64,000 nt of DNA from Desmodus rotundus (GCF_022682495.2 NC_071389.1:7741199-7805198), one strand, 5' to 3'; shown: positions 39,636 to 50,529, counted from the first letter of the stretch. The notes: generated from the sequence alone by a model not told the origin. Numbers and translations are program-made.

Positions 39636-41838
39636 ATCGGTCACCTTGGCCATCGCTCGGAGGCTGTGCTGCTGCCCAGATCAGGGCATTATGCTGGCAC
39701 ATGCCTCCTTCCCAGGAGGTGGGGAGTGGACGGCACTGCAAATGCTTTCTCGTTAGCTGACTCCAGCTCCTTCTAAAGGGCGGTCATTCCACCTTCCGGA
39801 ATACCCAGCTGTCTCCAAGAGGGTAGACTGGACTCCGTGTGTGCCCTGTCCTCTCACGTTCCCCCTGAAGTGACCCTTTATCTCTAGAACGAGCTGGGAA
39901 TCATGTGGACTTTCCTGTTTTTTTCCTTTTTTGTAGCACAGCGTTAAGCCTCTACTAAGCACGCTCATCCCGCTTTAGAGACGTCCTGGCAAGCTGATTT
40001 CCTGTTCCCATTCAGTCAATCATCTTCCGTCTTTGGCAGGAAGGAGAGCACACAGCTTTGTATGTGCCAACCCCAACATATTTCCCATTCCATCAAGCGG
40101 GGATGGATATGTGCCACCTTTGCAGCAGGATTTTAAGATGCTTTCAAAAATCGTCTGTGTGAGTGTTTCACAGCCGGGACTAGGAATGTTCAGGCTGAGC
40201 GAGGGAGGCGATGTGGCCAACGTCTGTGAGTTGTTGGCCTCCAGTGAAGGGCCGCAGTCCTGTCTGATATTAGGAACGGGGCCACATTGCTGGGAGGTGC
40301 TGCCGTATAGAAGACACTGGGAGCCTGGGCACCAGAGGTTACTGAGTGATGATTTAAAAGGGAAATGGATTGAAGTTCAACCTCAAGTCCAGAGTCAGGT
40401 CATGGAGAACCGACAGGTGTTCCTAGTCCATTCCACTCAGGGACCAAGAGGATTTGCGTGGGGGCAGGCTAGTGGCCTTGAGTACTGGCAATGACGCATT
40501 TCAAAGGCTTACGATGCTGTGAAAATTAGCCCTCCTTCTGAAGTTCCTTTTGACCACAGCCAGGTATAGATCCACTTCTTGAGGACTTTGATGTTTACCT
40601 GGTGTGTGGGTGTGGGTGTGCGCACGCACACATGTAAGAATCTTCTTTTTCTCCTACCAGTTCCTTCGCCTGTTTTCAAGTTTCAGTAGGGGCCTCCCAG
40701 GAGGGTGCATAACCTCGCTTCTTCCTTGTAATTTATTCTCTGCTAGAATCCACAATGTCCCTTCTGCTGTGTCAGGAGTGACTTTGACCCTCATCCTCCT
40801 TTCCCCACGCTCTGATATTTTTCTTCCATTTTTTTCCACATCAATTTGATTTCCTACCTGCGTGGCCCAGCGTGAAGCTGATGGTAATTACTCTGATTCG
40901 CAACTGCGTCGGAAAGGGGACGGGCAAAGACCAGACTGGTGACTGCATTCATCTTAAGCTCTTCACCCGCAGGCCCCTCTCCTCCAAATGCCACTCCCTT
41001 TCAGGAAGACTGAAGCAGAGGGTAGTAGCTACGTGAACACTTTATTGAAGCTTCCCTTGATCTTTCGGAAGGCTCTGGAGATCTGGTCTAAGGCTGGAGG
41101 ATGGTTTTTCGCTTTCGCTTTAGCCTATGTTGATTTTGTTCTTCTCTTGCAATCCAATTTTGTTCTCTTCAGTTCTGTTCTCAGCTGGATGCTGGTGTTT
41201 CACACCACATATTGAACTAGCAGAGCAATAATATGTTATGATTAATAAGTGGCTTGACAGGCAGGAAAAAAAGCAAGTCTGACTCATTGCGTCAGGGGTG
41301 CTGTGCAAATTTGCTCTTTTTTGAACAATGTATTTAGTCGGCAGTATGTGTTTTGTCGGGCTCCTTGGCCCTGAGCTCCCTGCCTCAGCGGGGCGTTTCC
41401 TTTCTCTCCACCTGCAACCCCTCCGCCTGCAGTGCTCAGGGTGGGGTGCGGGGACGCCTAGGACCTTTCCAGACCTCGGGAACTCTTGTTTTTGGGGGCT
41501 GCACCCACATCGCATAAGATATATTAACATCCATCCCCATCTCCCTGTAAATGCAAGTTTGTGTAACTAGGGAAGAAGTCAGACTGGAGATGCACTTGAC
41601 TTGTTAATGTAACAAATCTTGCTGCGTGCTGGGCCCCTCATGACCCGGTGGGAGCAGGACCTCCAGGCAACTCATGCCAGCGCGGGGAAGGGGCAGCTGT
41701 GATCCGACAGATCTTCTACTCCCCGGACCTCTGTGGTGTCTTTCCCCATGTCTCCTAGGATTTTATGTGAGCACTTTAAAATAACAAAACATTTTTTTCT
41801 AGGTCTCAAAATTTCTCTCCCCCTGGAAATCGTAGGCT
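39636..41838. other. Unassigned non-coding sequence; part may be conserved
   Basis: About 2.2 kb without a recognised repeat or gene. 40598-40632 is a TG/CA-rich run ('ggtgtgtgggtgtgggtgtgcgcacgcacacatg'). 40860-41330 is largely repeat-free; 41210-41330 has 'agagcaataatatgttatgattaataagtggc' and 'gtgctgtgcaaatttgctc', which would fit a conserved element (inference). Confidence 0.35.
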
Positions 41839-41839
41839 C

Positions 41840-42188
41840 TAGATCTGCCTTCTCTAATCTGGAAGCCAAGAGCCACATGTGGCTGCTGCCCACGTGAGGT
41901 GTGGCTGCTGCCCACGTGAGCTGTGGCTGAAAGGGTAGCACGTGCCGTGGGTCTCAAAGACGCAGCACAGAAAAGTGAGTGTGTGATGCCGGATTAATGT
42001 CTTTTTATGTTGACTACCTGCCAAACTAACAAGGATATTATTTTGGATATGTTGGTTAAGTAAATAAATACATTGTTCAAATGACTCTCACTGGCTTTTC
42101 TTTCACTTGGCTAAAGAGGCTGCTAGGTGTACATTGCATGCGGGGCTCGCATGTTTCTGCTGCACAGCATTTTCTTGGACAGGGTGCT
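41840..42188 (+). mobile_element. Old non-autonomous DNA transposon, near full length, with an internal 22-bp duplication
   Basis: The order 'agatctgccttctctaatctgg', 'agccacatgtggctgctgcccacgtgag', 'ggattaatgtctttttatgttgactacctg', 'ttattttggatatgttggttaagtaaataaatacattg', 'ctcactggcttttctttcacttggctaaagaggctgctag' and 'ggggctcgcatgtttctgctgc...tcttggacagggtgctag' follows a hAT-like mammalian element of the 'cagcgctgtccaatag...ttggacagcgctg' type. I am not sure of its name. The duplication is listed separately. Confidence 0.65.
41879..41922 (+). repeat. Tandem 22-bp duplication, each copy with a CACGTG palindrome
   Basis: The two copies (41879-41900 and 41901-41922) differ at one base. Each contains CACGTG (41891-41896 and 41913-41918), the canonical E-box bound by basic helix-loop-helix-zipper factors. 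Binding is not shown here. Confidence 0.85.
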
Positions 42189-42284
42189 AGCGGGCACAGG
42201 GTTAACGTGGCCTCGGCGGGTTCCTGCCCTCCCTGAAGTGGCCAGCGCTGCGGGGGGAGGCCAAGGGCTTGTCCACTATCCATC

Positions 42285-42375
42285 CACGTTGCAGGCCGTT
42301 CACTGAGGGCCGACTCTGCACCAGATGTCAGGCAGAACACTGGAGGTGCAGTGGGGAGGGCAGGTATGAACAGCA
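42285..42375 (-). mobile_element. L2 fragment, antisense
   Basis: The segment 'ggccgttcactgagggccgactctgcaccagatgtcaggcagaacactggaggtgcagtggggagggcagg' resembles antisense L2 ('tattgagcgcctactatgtgccaggcactgttctaggcgctgggg'). Confidence 0.45.
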
Positions 42376-43744
42376 TCTGTGCCCAGGGCCTCTGCCTCGG
42401 CATCGGGGGCCCAGCCCAAGGGCATGTGGGATTGCAGCCTCATCTGGGCCTTGCCCAGAAGTAGGGAGTCTGGGAAGGGTTGATGCACCTGAAGGAAGCA
42501 ATTCCTTCTTCCCTTTACACAAAGGGACAGTTTCTCTCTAAGCCACGTCCCTTGGAGGCTGTGTTCGTCCACCAGGGTGCCTTGAACAAGAGCCTTGATG
42601 GCCACCGTCAGTCCTGCCTTAGCCCTCACCGAGCAGGTGGCCTGGGAGTCCTGGGCAGCAGAGTGATTCTGGAGCCCTGTGCCTGTTGCCCTGACCCTTG
42701 GCCCAGGCCCTAACCTCTGGCATGAACCCTTGAGCCTGACCCCTCCAGGCCTGGCGGCCCAGCGGCTGCTGCGCCTTATCTGACCACAGACTTGTGACCC
42801 AAAGCTCGCCTGACTTCACAGTGTGGATCCGCCCCAATCAGGCCAGCGAGGCGTCTCCTTGGTCCCCTTGGTCCCCTTTCTATGTCTGAAACAGTCTTGT
42901 TCTTTACTGTTCCCCTGATTCCTTTGCTAGAAGGTAAGCTCCCGATTGGAGTGCTCATCAGTGCACCTTCGGGGCCGAGGACACTGCCGGCATACCTGGT
43001 GTGCTCCGTGACCAGGTGGCGGTGAGGGCCAGCCCACAGCCTCTGCATGAGGGGGGAGCTGCTCACACGCCTCCACCTCCCCTTGGTTACTGTGCCTTGT
43101 TACCTGTCTCAGTTCCAAGATGTGACAGCCCGACTTTGAGGAGCGAAGACTCTACTGCGAGTGTGCCGCATCCTCTCCCCTCCAAGCTATGGGGATACCT
43201 GTGACTTGGGTCTGGCGGCCCCCGTGTGTCTGCCATCCCCTTAGCCTTGGTTTTCTCTCTCCTCCTGTTCTATGTCAGCCTACTCTTTCCTGCACCCCAG
43301 CCCCAGCCCCGTGCCTGGTACGTGGGAAGCTCTTGGCAGCTGTGCCCCAAGTACCAATGCTGCCCAGGTGGAGAGTCCCGAAGGCAGAGGCCACACAGAG
43401 CCTGCCTGTCACTTACCATGTCCCTGCATTTTCATGGCCAAAGACTTTGACCAAGTGTCCGAAAGCGACACTTTGTTTCCCTCCTCCAGGTATGTCCTAG
43501 GGAGCCTCCTTTAGAGCCACCGTCCGGGACCTTTAACTCAATCTTTGCTTCTGCCTCGCATCTAGGGGGAATTCTCCCCATGCCTGGAGTATTATTCATT
43601 TCCTGGCGGTTGTTTCTGGGTCGGCTGCTGATTGTATTTCCGCATCCTTGGGCCGTGCCTTGTTTTCCAAGTTGCTCTCGGTCAGTGTGACAGAGAGCTC
43701 TGAACCATGTCCACAGGGGGGAAGCCAGGCCGCCATTCCTGCCT
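42376..43744. other. Unassigned non-coding sequence
   Basis: GC-rich, with open frames up to 109 codons on both strands and no domain. 42900-43320 contains phrases reminiscent of diverged L2 ('tgctagaaggtaagctcccgattgg', 'cccagccccgtgcctggtacgtgggaagctc') that I cannot place firmly. Confidence 0.4.
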
Positions 43745-43865
43745 TTGGCCATTTATTAGACACCACATGTTTCTTGACTGGTCCTGTGCTGGACACTGGG
43801 GACTGAGGGGTCAATCAAAGAGACAGAAGACTCCCCAAGTCTGGAGATGCGCAGAAGCCTGTATA
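43745..43865 (-). mobile_element. L2 fragment, antisense
   Basis: The segment 'ccatttattagacaccacatgtttcttgactggtcctgtgctggacactggggactgaggggtcaatcaaagagacagaagactcc' resembles antisense L2 3' sequence. Confidence 0.55.
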
Positions 43866-44785
43866 ACTCATGGACAGGAAACGAGGGGATTGGGCAACAG
43901 GCATTTATAAAGTGCCCCCTGCTCCGTGGTGGCTGCCCAGCCCACGGGCTCCGCAGCTCCAGGAATCCTGCAGAGCTCAGTGCTGGGCACACCCCGTGAG
44001 TTGCTGGCGCTCCAGCCTGGCATCTGCCCAGGAGTAAACCCACGGCGGGGGGCCTGGGAAGACACCGCTCTCGTGGACCAGGGCGTGACTACAGGGCCCC
44101 CGACTCTGCAGACCTTTCCCTGGGGCTGTTACAGCCACATCTATATCTGATGGCTCCGAGCATTCAGATCACTTTACTTATTTTTGGGTCCATTTTGTCT
44201 TTTAAACAGAACATGCAGCCAAAGAAGGGATTTATGATTGATCAGGGAAGGCACTTAGCTCATCTTCAATGGAAGCACGGTCTGGCTTTAATCTGACGGC
44301 TATAAATGGAGCTCTGTTAAGTGCGTGGGCCAGGCTGGGCATAGGCGAGGCGGTTGTCAGCAGCGGGGAGTCAAAGCTGAGCTCTTTGGGAAGGACCCCG
44401 ACCCCACTTCATGTTCTCACCTCACCCCCTACCCATACCCGTCTCTGCCTCCTCAAGGTTTGTTTCTTAGACGTGAGGGGCTGTTCGTTTGGAGGAGTGT
44501 CTGCAGGTTTCTTGTGTGTTTGGCTTGAGCACTTCCACACCTTCCAGGGAAGTCATTTTGACTCAGGTGAGCAGGGCCGAGAACAGCCATGGTCTTTGCT
44601 AAGGTGGGTTTTGAGGATGCTGTAGAGGTCAGACCTGTCACACTCCTGTGCCTGTCCTCCCGAGGCGCCCATCCTGGGCAGGTGGAATCCACACTCCTAC
44701 CCCCGCTCTGGAGTCCCACGTCATGACAGTGCCACCCAGCCTCACCCATTGCCGCCCCCCCGCCCCCACTCACCACATCCGGCCT
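43866..44785. other. Unassigned non-coding sequence; possible conserved segment
   Basis: 44150-44350 is repeat-free and includes 'atgattgatcagggaagg' and 'tggctttaatctgacggctataaatggagc', which could be a conserved non-coding element. The TATA-like 'ctataaatg' near 44300 has no supporting promoter or transcript context. Confidence 0.35.
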
Positions 44786-44789
44786 CTCT

Positions 44790-45390
44790 TCTCTGCTGGC
44801 ACACCCGAGTTTCTTCTCACCTCAGCCTTTGCACCCGCTGGTGCTTCTGCCCAGAACTCCCTCCCTTTTGTTATCCGCTCCCTTTCTAGTTCTTTTCAGA
44901 TGTTTCAATGTCACTTTTCAGTGACGTCTTCCCTGACCACCTTATCTAAAGGAATGTCCTCCTCCCCAATATCATCTGTCACGGCACCCTTTCTATTTCC
45001 TTCAAGGGACTTACTACAAGTTCGAATGCTCCGGTTTACTTTTTACTGGTATGAGTTAGTCCTATCCACTGGACTAAGGATCGGTAAACTATGTAGCACT
45101 TCCCATTGTGGTCCACCACTTGTTTTTATAAGTAAAGTTTTATTGGGACCCAGCCACTGCCATTCATTTACTACTCTCTACAGCTGCTTTCCTGCTATGA
45201 AGGCAGAGTCGGGTAGTTGCTAGAAAGGAGTAATTGCAAGGCTGGGAATGTTTACTGTCTGGCCCTTTACAAGAATAGTTTGCTGACCGCTGCTCAGGGC
45301 TCCATGGTCCTGTATTTATCTTGTCACACTTGTCCATTGCTGTATTGCCAGGACCCGGTACATTGTCCAGTAAGAATAAACAGGAAGGAA
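44790..45390 (+). mobile_element. L2 LINE 3' region, sense, split by a hAT element
   Basis: The left part (to 45073) has 'cacctcagcctttgcacccgctggtgcttctgcccagaactcc', 'ttcagatgtttcaatgtcacttttcagtgacgtcttccctgaccacc' and ends 'tatccactgga'. The right part (45293-45390) resumes 'ggctccatggtcctgtatttatcttgtcacacttgtccattgctgtattgccaggacccggtacattg' and ends at 'gtaagaataaacagg'. The junction falls inside the L2 phrase 'ccactagactgtaagctccatgagg', so a single L2 was interrupted. Confidence 0.85.
45074..45292 (+). mobile_element. Non-autonomous hAT element (family B), full length, inside L2
   Basis: The 219-bp element has the left end 'ctaaggatcggtaaactatg' and the right end 'agtttgctgaccgctg', which pair as imperfect inverted repeats (consensus 'caggggtcggcaaactatgg...gtttgccgacccctg'). 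Inside, 'cacttgtttttataagtaaagttttattgggacccagccactgccattcatttac' and 'gagtcgggtagttgctag' are typical. Target duplications are no longer clear. Confidence 0.8.
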
Positions 45391-45427
45391 GGAAGGAAGG
45401 GAGGAAGGGAGGAAGGTAGGAAGGAAA
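45383..45427. repeat. (GGAA)n microsatellite
   Basis: About eleven ggaa/gggagg units follow the L2 end. GGAA repeats are recognised by ETS factors in other contexts; no role is shown here. Confidence 0.85.
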
Positions 45428-45730
45428 ACAAAAGAGGCCTGTGGTTTTTCTGCAGGGCTCTTTTCTATACATTATCTTAGCTCAACAACTTACTAGTGTC
45501 TCCATAAACTGCATGCCATGGGGTCACAGAACCATGCCCTTGGCTTTGAGGCTGGGACTCCATGAATGTGGCCAGGGTTATAGAGCTGCCTCCCATTCAC
45601 GGCATCCCGAAGTGCAGCCTCGATGTTTCTGTCAGATTGGGGGACACTTAAACTCCTGAGTTCCTCTGTAGCCTTTGGCCACTCACAGGCAGAATGGCTC
45701 CCAGTGACCCTGACCTTTATTTTACATAAT
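45428..45730. other. Unassigned non-coding sequence
   Basis: The part near 45470-45600 ('acattatcttagctcaacaacttactagtgtctccataaactgcatgcc...gaggctgggactcc') may be a decayed antisense MIR. Nothing else is recognised. Confidence 0.35.
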
Positions 45731-45734
45731 GCCC

Positions 45735-46274
45735 GCCCCTTCCCTGTGGGCGGGACTGTGGATCTGATGGGATGTCACTCTGCGGCTATGTTGTTATATA
45801 GCAAAGGGACATTATCCACGCCAGCCTGATGTCGTCCCAGGAACCTCCAAAAGCAGAATTTCCTGGCTGACAGCAGACGAAGAGGTCACAGGGATTAGAG
45901 TATGAGAAGTACCCAACTCGCTCTTGCTGGGCTGAAGATGGAAGAGGTCACGTGAGGAGTGTGCGTGGCCTCTCGGAGCAGGGAGCAGCCCTCAGCTGAC
46001 AACCAGCCAGGGGACGGGGACCTCAGACCCACAGCCACAGGGACCTGAATTTTGCAAACCTGAATGGGTCTGGCCATGGGTTCTTCTCCAGAGCCTTTGG
46101 CCGAGAACCCAGCCCAGCAAAACACCCTGATTTTGGCCTTAAGAGACCACAAAGAGATACCCCATCCAAGCCTGCCTGACTTCTGAGCTACAGAAGTTGA
46201 GAGATGATAAGTGAGTATTGTTTGAAGCCACTAAGTTGATGGTAATTTGCTCCCCAGCAACAGGCAACCAACAC
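45735..46274 (+). mobile_element. MLT1-like (ERVL-MaLR) LTR
   Basis: The order 'gtggatctgatgggatgtcactctgcggctatgttgttatatagc', 'gagcagccctcagctgacaaccagccaggggacggggacctcagacccacagccacaggg', 'acctgaattttgcaaacctgaatggg' and 'tgtttgaagccactaagttgatggtaatttgctccccagcaacaggcaacc' follows the same LTR class as at 6.1 and 12.3 kb. It is nearly full length. The polyA signal region is changed to 'gagatgataagtgag'. Confidence 0.75.
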
Positions 46275-46354
46275 ATCCTGGAACCATGAGTGACATTTAA
46301 CGGGGAACAGAGGTCCGCCACTCAGCACAAGGGCCTGAAAATTTTCCCCTCTGG

Positions 46355-46500
46355 GAGCCAGCTCTGCCTCCCAGTAGCTGTATGACCATGAACAAGTGAC
46401 CTCTCTGAGCCTCGGTTTCCTCATCTGTGAAAAGGGAGAATCTAGCAGCACCTGCCTCACCCCAGCGTCCATGAGCCTAAGAGGATGCACGCAGTGTCCA
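46355..46500 (+). mobile_element. MIR fragment, sense
   Basis: The segment 'ccagctctgcctcccagtagctgtatgaccatgaacaagtgacctctctgagcctcggtttcctcatctgtgaaaaggg' is a clear MIR core. Confidence 0.85.
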
Positions 46501-46964
46501 TGGCACCGCAGCCCGGCGGGGACTCCACACACTTCCTCCGCTTCTCTCTCCGCTCCTTCTCCCAGAAGTCTCACTCTTTATTTCTATGGGTATGTTTGTC
46601 TCGGGGGACAGACTCCTTCCTTCTCGCCCTCCCCTTCCCCTGCATCAGGGAGCCCCATGCAGTTGCGGGGCCGGCCACGCAGGGAGACAGCAGCGGCATG
46701 GCTCATCCTCAGCTGCGTCTCTGGCATAAAAGCCGTGTGATCTCGGCGTTCTGCAGAGTCGAGGCTGGCAGAGAAGGCAGCTGTTCGGTGGCAGACGCCC
46801 TGCCAACTCTGCGGCATGCAGTTGAGGACTGTGGGAGGGAGGAGCCAACGTCACATTGCATTCTGAGCTGAGCTTTGCCAGTCTGCCTTTGAACTCGAAC
46901 TCAGAAATGCAGGGGACAAGTGTCCAGGGCTCTGAGGTCTGACACAGGAGGGGAACCAGAGACG
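46501..46964. other. Unassigned non-coding sequence
   Basis: GC-rich, with frames up to 128 codons that have no recognisable domain. No repeat was recognised. Confidence 0.4.
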
Positions 46965-47145
46965 CCTCTTATTAAATGCTTACCCTGTGCCTGGCATTTC
47001 TCTAAGACCTTTCCATGTTTCCATTCATTATGCCTGGTTTACAGATCTGGGAATCGAAACTCAGAGAAATTGTCACTTTTCCTAAACTGCACAGCTCATA
47101 TAGGGCTAGGATGAGGACCCAGGCAGTCTAGCTGCAGAGTTTGAG
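46965..47145 (-). mobile_element. MIR SINE, antisense
   Basis: The order 'cttattaaatgcttaccctgtgcctggcatttctctaagacctttccatg', 'ggtttacagatctgggaatcgaaactcagagaaattg' and 'ctgcacagctcatatagggctaggatgaggacccaggcagtct' follows antisense MIR along nearly its whole length. Confidence 0.85.
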
Positions 47146-47240
47146 TTCTCGACCTTGGGGAGCCATCCAAGCTCTGTCACTGACCTTGGGCAACCATGGA
47201 ACCTTCCTGAACCTCAATCTCCTGTTCCATGAGAGCTCTG
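47140..47240 (+). mobile_element. MIR fragment, sense, head-to-head with the previous one
   Basis: The segment 'gagtttgagttctcgaccttgg...ccaagctctgtcactgaccttgggcaaccatggaaccttcctgaacctcaatctcctgttcc' is sense MIR. With the antisense copy next to it, it forms an inverted pair of about 280 bases. Confidence 0.75.
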
Positions 47241-48105
47241 GTAAAAAACCAACAAAATCATTCACGGAAAGGGCTCTGCACGGTGGAAACTCTCAAACAA
47301 GAGCACAGCCAAGAAGACAGTGGGGCATCAATTGGCCAGCGACCTGTGACCTGGACTGGACAGGCATTTATTTGCCTGAATCTCATCCTGGTTTGGGAAG
47401 AAGGGCAACTGTCTGCGGTGGTTTTGGTTGAGGCCTTGAACCTGGCAGTGGTTGTCCGGGGGAGGACGCTCTTCTCACAGCTCAGTGAATCCTCAGAGGC
47501 CTCAGCATTGGAGGAAGGGCTTTGAGGACAGTGTCCTACCTTATGCGCAGCCTCTTGGAAACCCTGCATTCCAGGCCACAGCACTGCATGCAGCAGCCAT
47601 GAACTTGGACCTGTCTCTCAGAGCCAAGGCCAAGTGGAAGCCCATCAGGACAACTCATAGGGCCATGTTTCTGCTGCCTTGGGGTGGGGTGGGGGGCGGG
47701 GTCACCCAGCCTAACTACAGCAGGGCTTTGGGCCCACCCAGCGCTCTCTTTTAATTGGGGGAGTGGGGGGGCAGGGCATGGCACAGGCGATTTCCGGAGC
47801 GGGGAAGGAGGTGGTTTAGGTTTGACACCACTGTCTCCTCTCCAGCCCGGAGCTCTCTTAAACCCCTCCTGTCGCACTGCTCCCCCACCTTCCTTCACCG
47901 TCACACTGGGGCCTGTGCCCTGAGTATTGCTCTGATCTCGAAGGCCTTTCCCTCCCCTCTCTTCTGCCACATTCTCCAATTTACCACTAACGATGAGGGT
48001 AACGGTTTGACGGATTTCCCTTTTCAGGCATCAGCTTGTCATTTAAGTAGAAACTTACCATGCCGCGACCCCTGATAATGGTGAGAGTTTAGACACAGCA
48101 TCAGT
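47241..48105. other. Unassigned non-coding sequence
   Basis: A G-rich stretch lies near 47680-47780. 47900-48070 has a phrase similar to sense L2 ('ctgatctcgaaggcctttccctcccctctcttctgccac'), but it is too short to call. No gene is supported. Confidence 0.35.
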
Positions 48106-48111
48106 GTGTTT

Positions 48112-48305
48112 TTCAGTCCAGTATTTCCTGGGAGCTTACTGTGGACTGGACAACACTGAGCATCTCTAACCTTGTCCCCACAACGGTTCCACGAGGTTGG
48201 TGCTGTTGTTAGTCACATGTGTAGAGGACAGAACGACGAACTGGCAGGGTGGGTCGCTGCACCCAGTGAGTGTCTGGAGGCTCTGTGCTGGGATCCAGGT
48301 CTGTT
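48112..48305 (-). mobile_element. MIR SINE, antisense
   Basis: The order 'tccagtatttcctgggagcttactgtggactggacaacactgagc', 'aaccttgtccccacaacggttccacgaggttggtgctgttgttag' and 'tagaggacagaacgacgaactggcagggtgggtcg' is antisense MIR. Confidence 0.7.
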
Positions 48306-48359
48306 GTGTACACACACCCCGCCCTCCGCTGCCCTTCCTGTCCTGCCTCTGTGGATGTC

Positions 48360-48706
48360 TGTCTCAGTCAGCTCGGCCCCTGTGACAAAATGCCGCACAG
48401 GGGGGCTTACACAAAACATTTCTTTCTCACAGTTCTGGAGGCTGGAGGTCTAAGATCAAGGTTCTGAGTGATTCTGTTTCTGGTGACTACTCTCTTCCTG
48501 GCTTGTAGGTGGCCGCCTTCTCATTGTGGGGCACCCCCCCACACACCGCCCGGCCCGTCCTCTTTTTATAAAGCCGGCTGTCAGAAGGGCTGCACCCTCA
48601 TGACCTCATCCAACCTCATCACTTCCCAACGTCCTGTCTCCAGACACCCTCCCATCAGGGGTCAGGACCTCAGTGTACAAATTTGGATGACACAGTTCCA
48701 TCCCTA
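48360..48706 (-). mobile_element. MLT1C-like (ERVL-MaLR) LTR, antisense
   Basis: The segment starts 'tgtctcagtcagctcggcccctgtgacaaaatgccgcacagggg', then 'ttctttctcacagttctggaggctggaggtctaagatcaaggttc' and 'ctctttttataaagccggctgtcagaagggctgcaccctcatgacctcatcc'. It ends 'gtacaaatttggatgacacagttcca'. It is a complete antisense MLT1C layout and a solo LTR without genes. Confidence 0.85.
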
Positions 48707-48709
48707 GCG

Positions 48710-49298
48710 GCCTTTCTGTGTGGAGGAGGCTCGGCAGGTCTCAAGCAGCAGGTGGGGAGGTGAAGAAGAAAGATGGTCTCTCCTTCAAACTAACTTAACC
48801 CAGCTCCGCCCTTGGGAGGGAGTGACTCTGGCCAAGGCACTAAGCCCTTCCTACCTTGGGTTTCCTCTCCTAACAAATAAGTCAGGTGATGGCATGCACC
48901 TCTCAGCTGTAAGGGGACGTCTCTGCAGGGAAATCCCTGACCGTTGCCCGGCCATGGCCAGCACTCCAATGTTAGCTAATGAGCCGCCAAGACAGGTGGC
49001 CCAGCCCTGTCTCGCTGGCCGGGTGGGTGGAAACAATAACTTGTCCTCAGTGTGTGCTTTCTTTCATTTTCCAAAGAGGTTTTCTAAACAAGAGCTCAGC
49101 GTGGAATTACATGGCTCACTCTTCTGCTGACTTTGGAACCTTACCCCAGGGCCAAGGCCGTGAGAGCAGGATGGACACAGGACGGCTGTGTGGTGGGGTC
49201 ACAACAGGAAAACCCAATCTGCAAGGTTAGCAGATAGGCAGGCATGTTCTCCTCTACAATTTTTCCAAAGAATATTGAAAATGCAAGCCTTAGATTCA
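48710..49298. other. Unassigned non-coding sequence
   Basis: Near 48780-48900 a sense-MIR-like phrase appears ('gactctggccaaggcactaagcccttcctaccttgggtttcctctcctaac'). The rest is unassigned. Confidence 0.4.
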
Positions 49299-49299
49299 A

Positions 49300-49410
49300 C
49301 ACCACATGGATCACCTACTCACCAGGAGCCAGGTCCTGGGCTCTGCAGATCATTTTTTACACCTAAGATCTTATTTAATCCTTACAGCAAGAAACACATC
49401 TGTAGCACGG
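49300..49410 (-). mobile_element. MIR fragment, antisense
   Basis: The segment 'atcacctactcaccaggagccaggtcctgggctctgcagatcattttttacacctaagatcttatttaatccttacagcaa' matches antisense MIR. Confidence 0.75.
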
Positions 49411-50249
49411 GGTGAGGCTCCGTGGTCAAACCCCGCAGTCAAGCAGGTGCACGCCACTCACTCTTCCCCCTCCCCTTTCCCCACCAGGGCTTGGGTGGTT
49501 ACCCCACAGGCAGGGTGGTGTGAAGGCAGGGTGCCAGCCTGCAGACTTTTCTTTGGCTCCTTTCTTTGTCTTGCTCAGTGATTCTCAAATTTTGAAGTGC
49601 ATGAAATTGGATGCACAAGGCTGAATAAATAAAACCCAAAGCCAGGGTACGAATGGGCAACGTAAGCAATTTCTAAGGCTGATTTTTGCCTTAGGTGCTG
49701 ACTATGGATGCCAGTCTTTTCTTAGGAAGAGAACATCCATGGGCATGTTCGGTCTCCGAGGCCATCTGATCAAATGCCCCCATTTTACAGGTGGGAAAAC
49801 CAAGTGCCGGGGGCACAAGTGGGCCACGATGGGCTACAGCAACCGTTAGGGACTGAGCTGGGAATGCTTTAATGGCACACTGGGTTCTTCTGTCTGCTGA
49901 TGAAATATCTGACCTGAAATTTGACTCGGAATCATAAGGGTTTTGTTTTTTTTTAATGCAACAGCTTTGTTTTCTGGCTTTTCTTTTGAGTTTGTTCATC
50001 CACGTTACTTTGTCAAAGAATCTGAATGATGTAGTCTGCCATGTTTGAATGTGATTCTATGAGCCTCCTCATGGCTGGACTTTTTAAATGATGAACTAGG
50101 CAAAGGCGTGCAAACCTTCCTTTAGGAAGCTCTTTCTTGGTCAGCCGATTGGTCAACAAGGTGAATGGAGCCCCTGTTCTAGTTTAGCACACACCAGCCT
50201 GGGGTGTGAGGTGTGATGCTTCTGCAGGAATTGCTTCAAGAGAGAAGGA
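49411..50249 (-). mobile_element. Mostly unassigned; MIR core fragment near 49770-49865
   Basis: The piece 'aaatgcccccattttacaggtgggaaaaccaagtgccgggggcacaagtgg' (49770-49825) is an antisense MIR core. The rest (49411-49765 and 49870-50249) shows no recognised feature apart from a T8 run near 49951. Confidence 0.45.
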
Positions 50250-50368
50250 GGGGTTCCATTTCACAGGATAAAATCGAGCACAGAGAGACCACACCAGGAA
50301 ACGGGAGAATCGGGATTTAAATGCAGGCGATCTTGATCAAGAATCTATGCTTTTAATCACCATGCCTC
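50250..50368 (-). mobile_element. MIR fragment, antisense
   Basis: The segment 'ccatttcacaggataaaatcgagcacagagagaccacaccagg...gggatttaaatgcaggcgatcttgatcaagaatctatgcttttaatcacc' follows the antisense MIR head. Confidence 0.75.
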
Positions 50369-50529
50369 ATAAATACTTCTTAAAGCATTTAAGAATGTTT
50401 GTTAAGGGCCTCTGGTGGACCATCTGGGATCCCTCAGCAAAGGGGACCCACAAGCACCCCGCCCTGGTGGTGGAAGCACTCCAGTGTGAGTGTGTGGAGA
50501 GAACACTCGAAAGCACCCACACAGACAGT

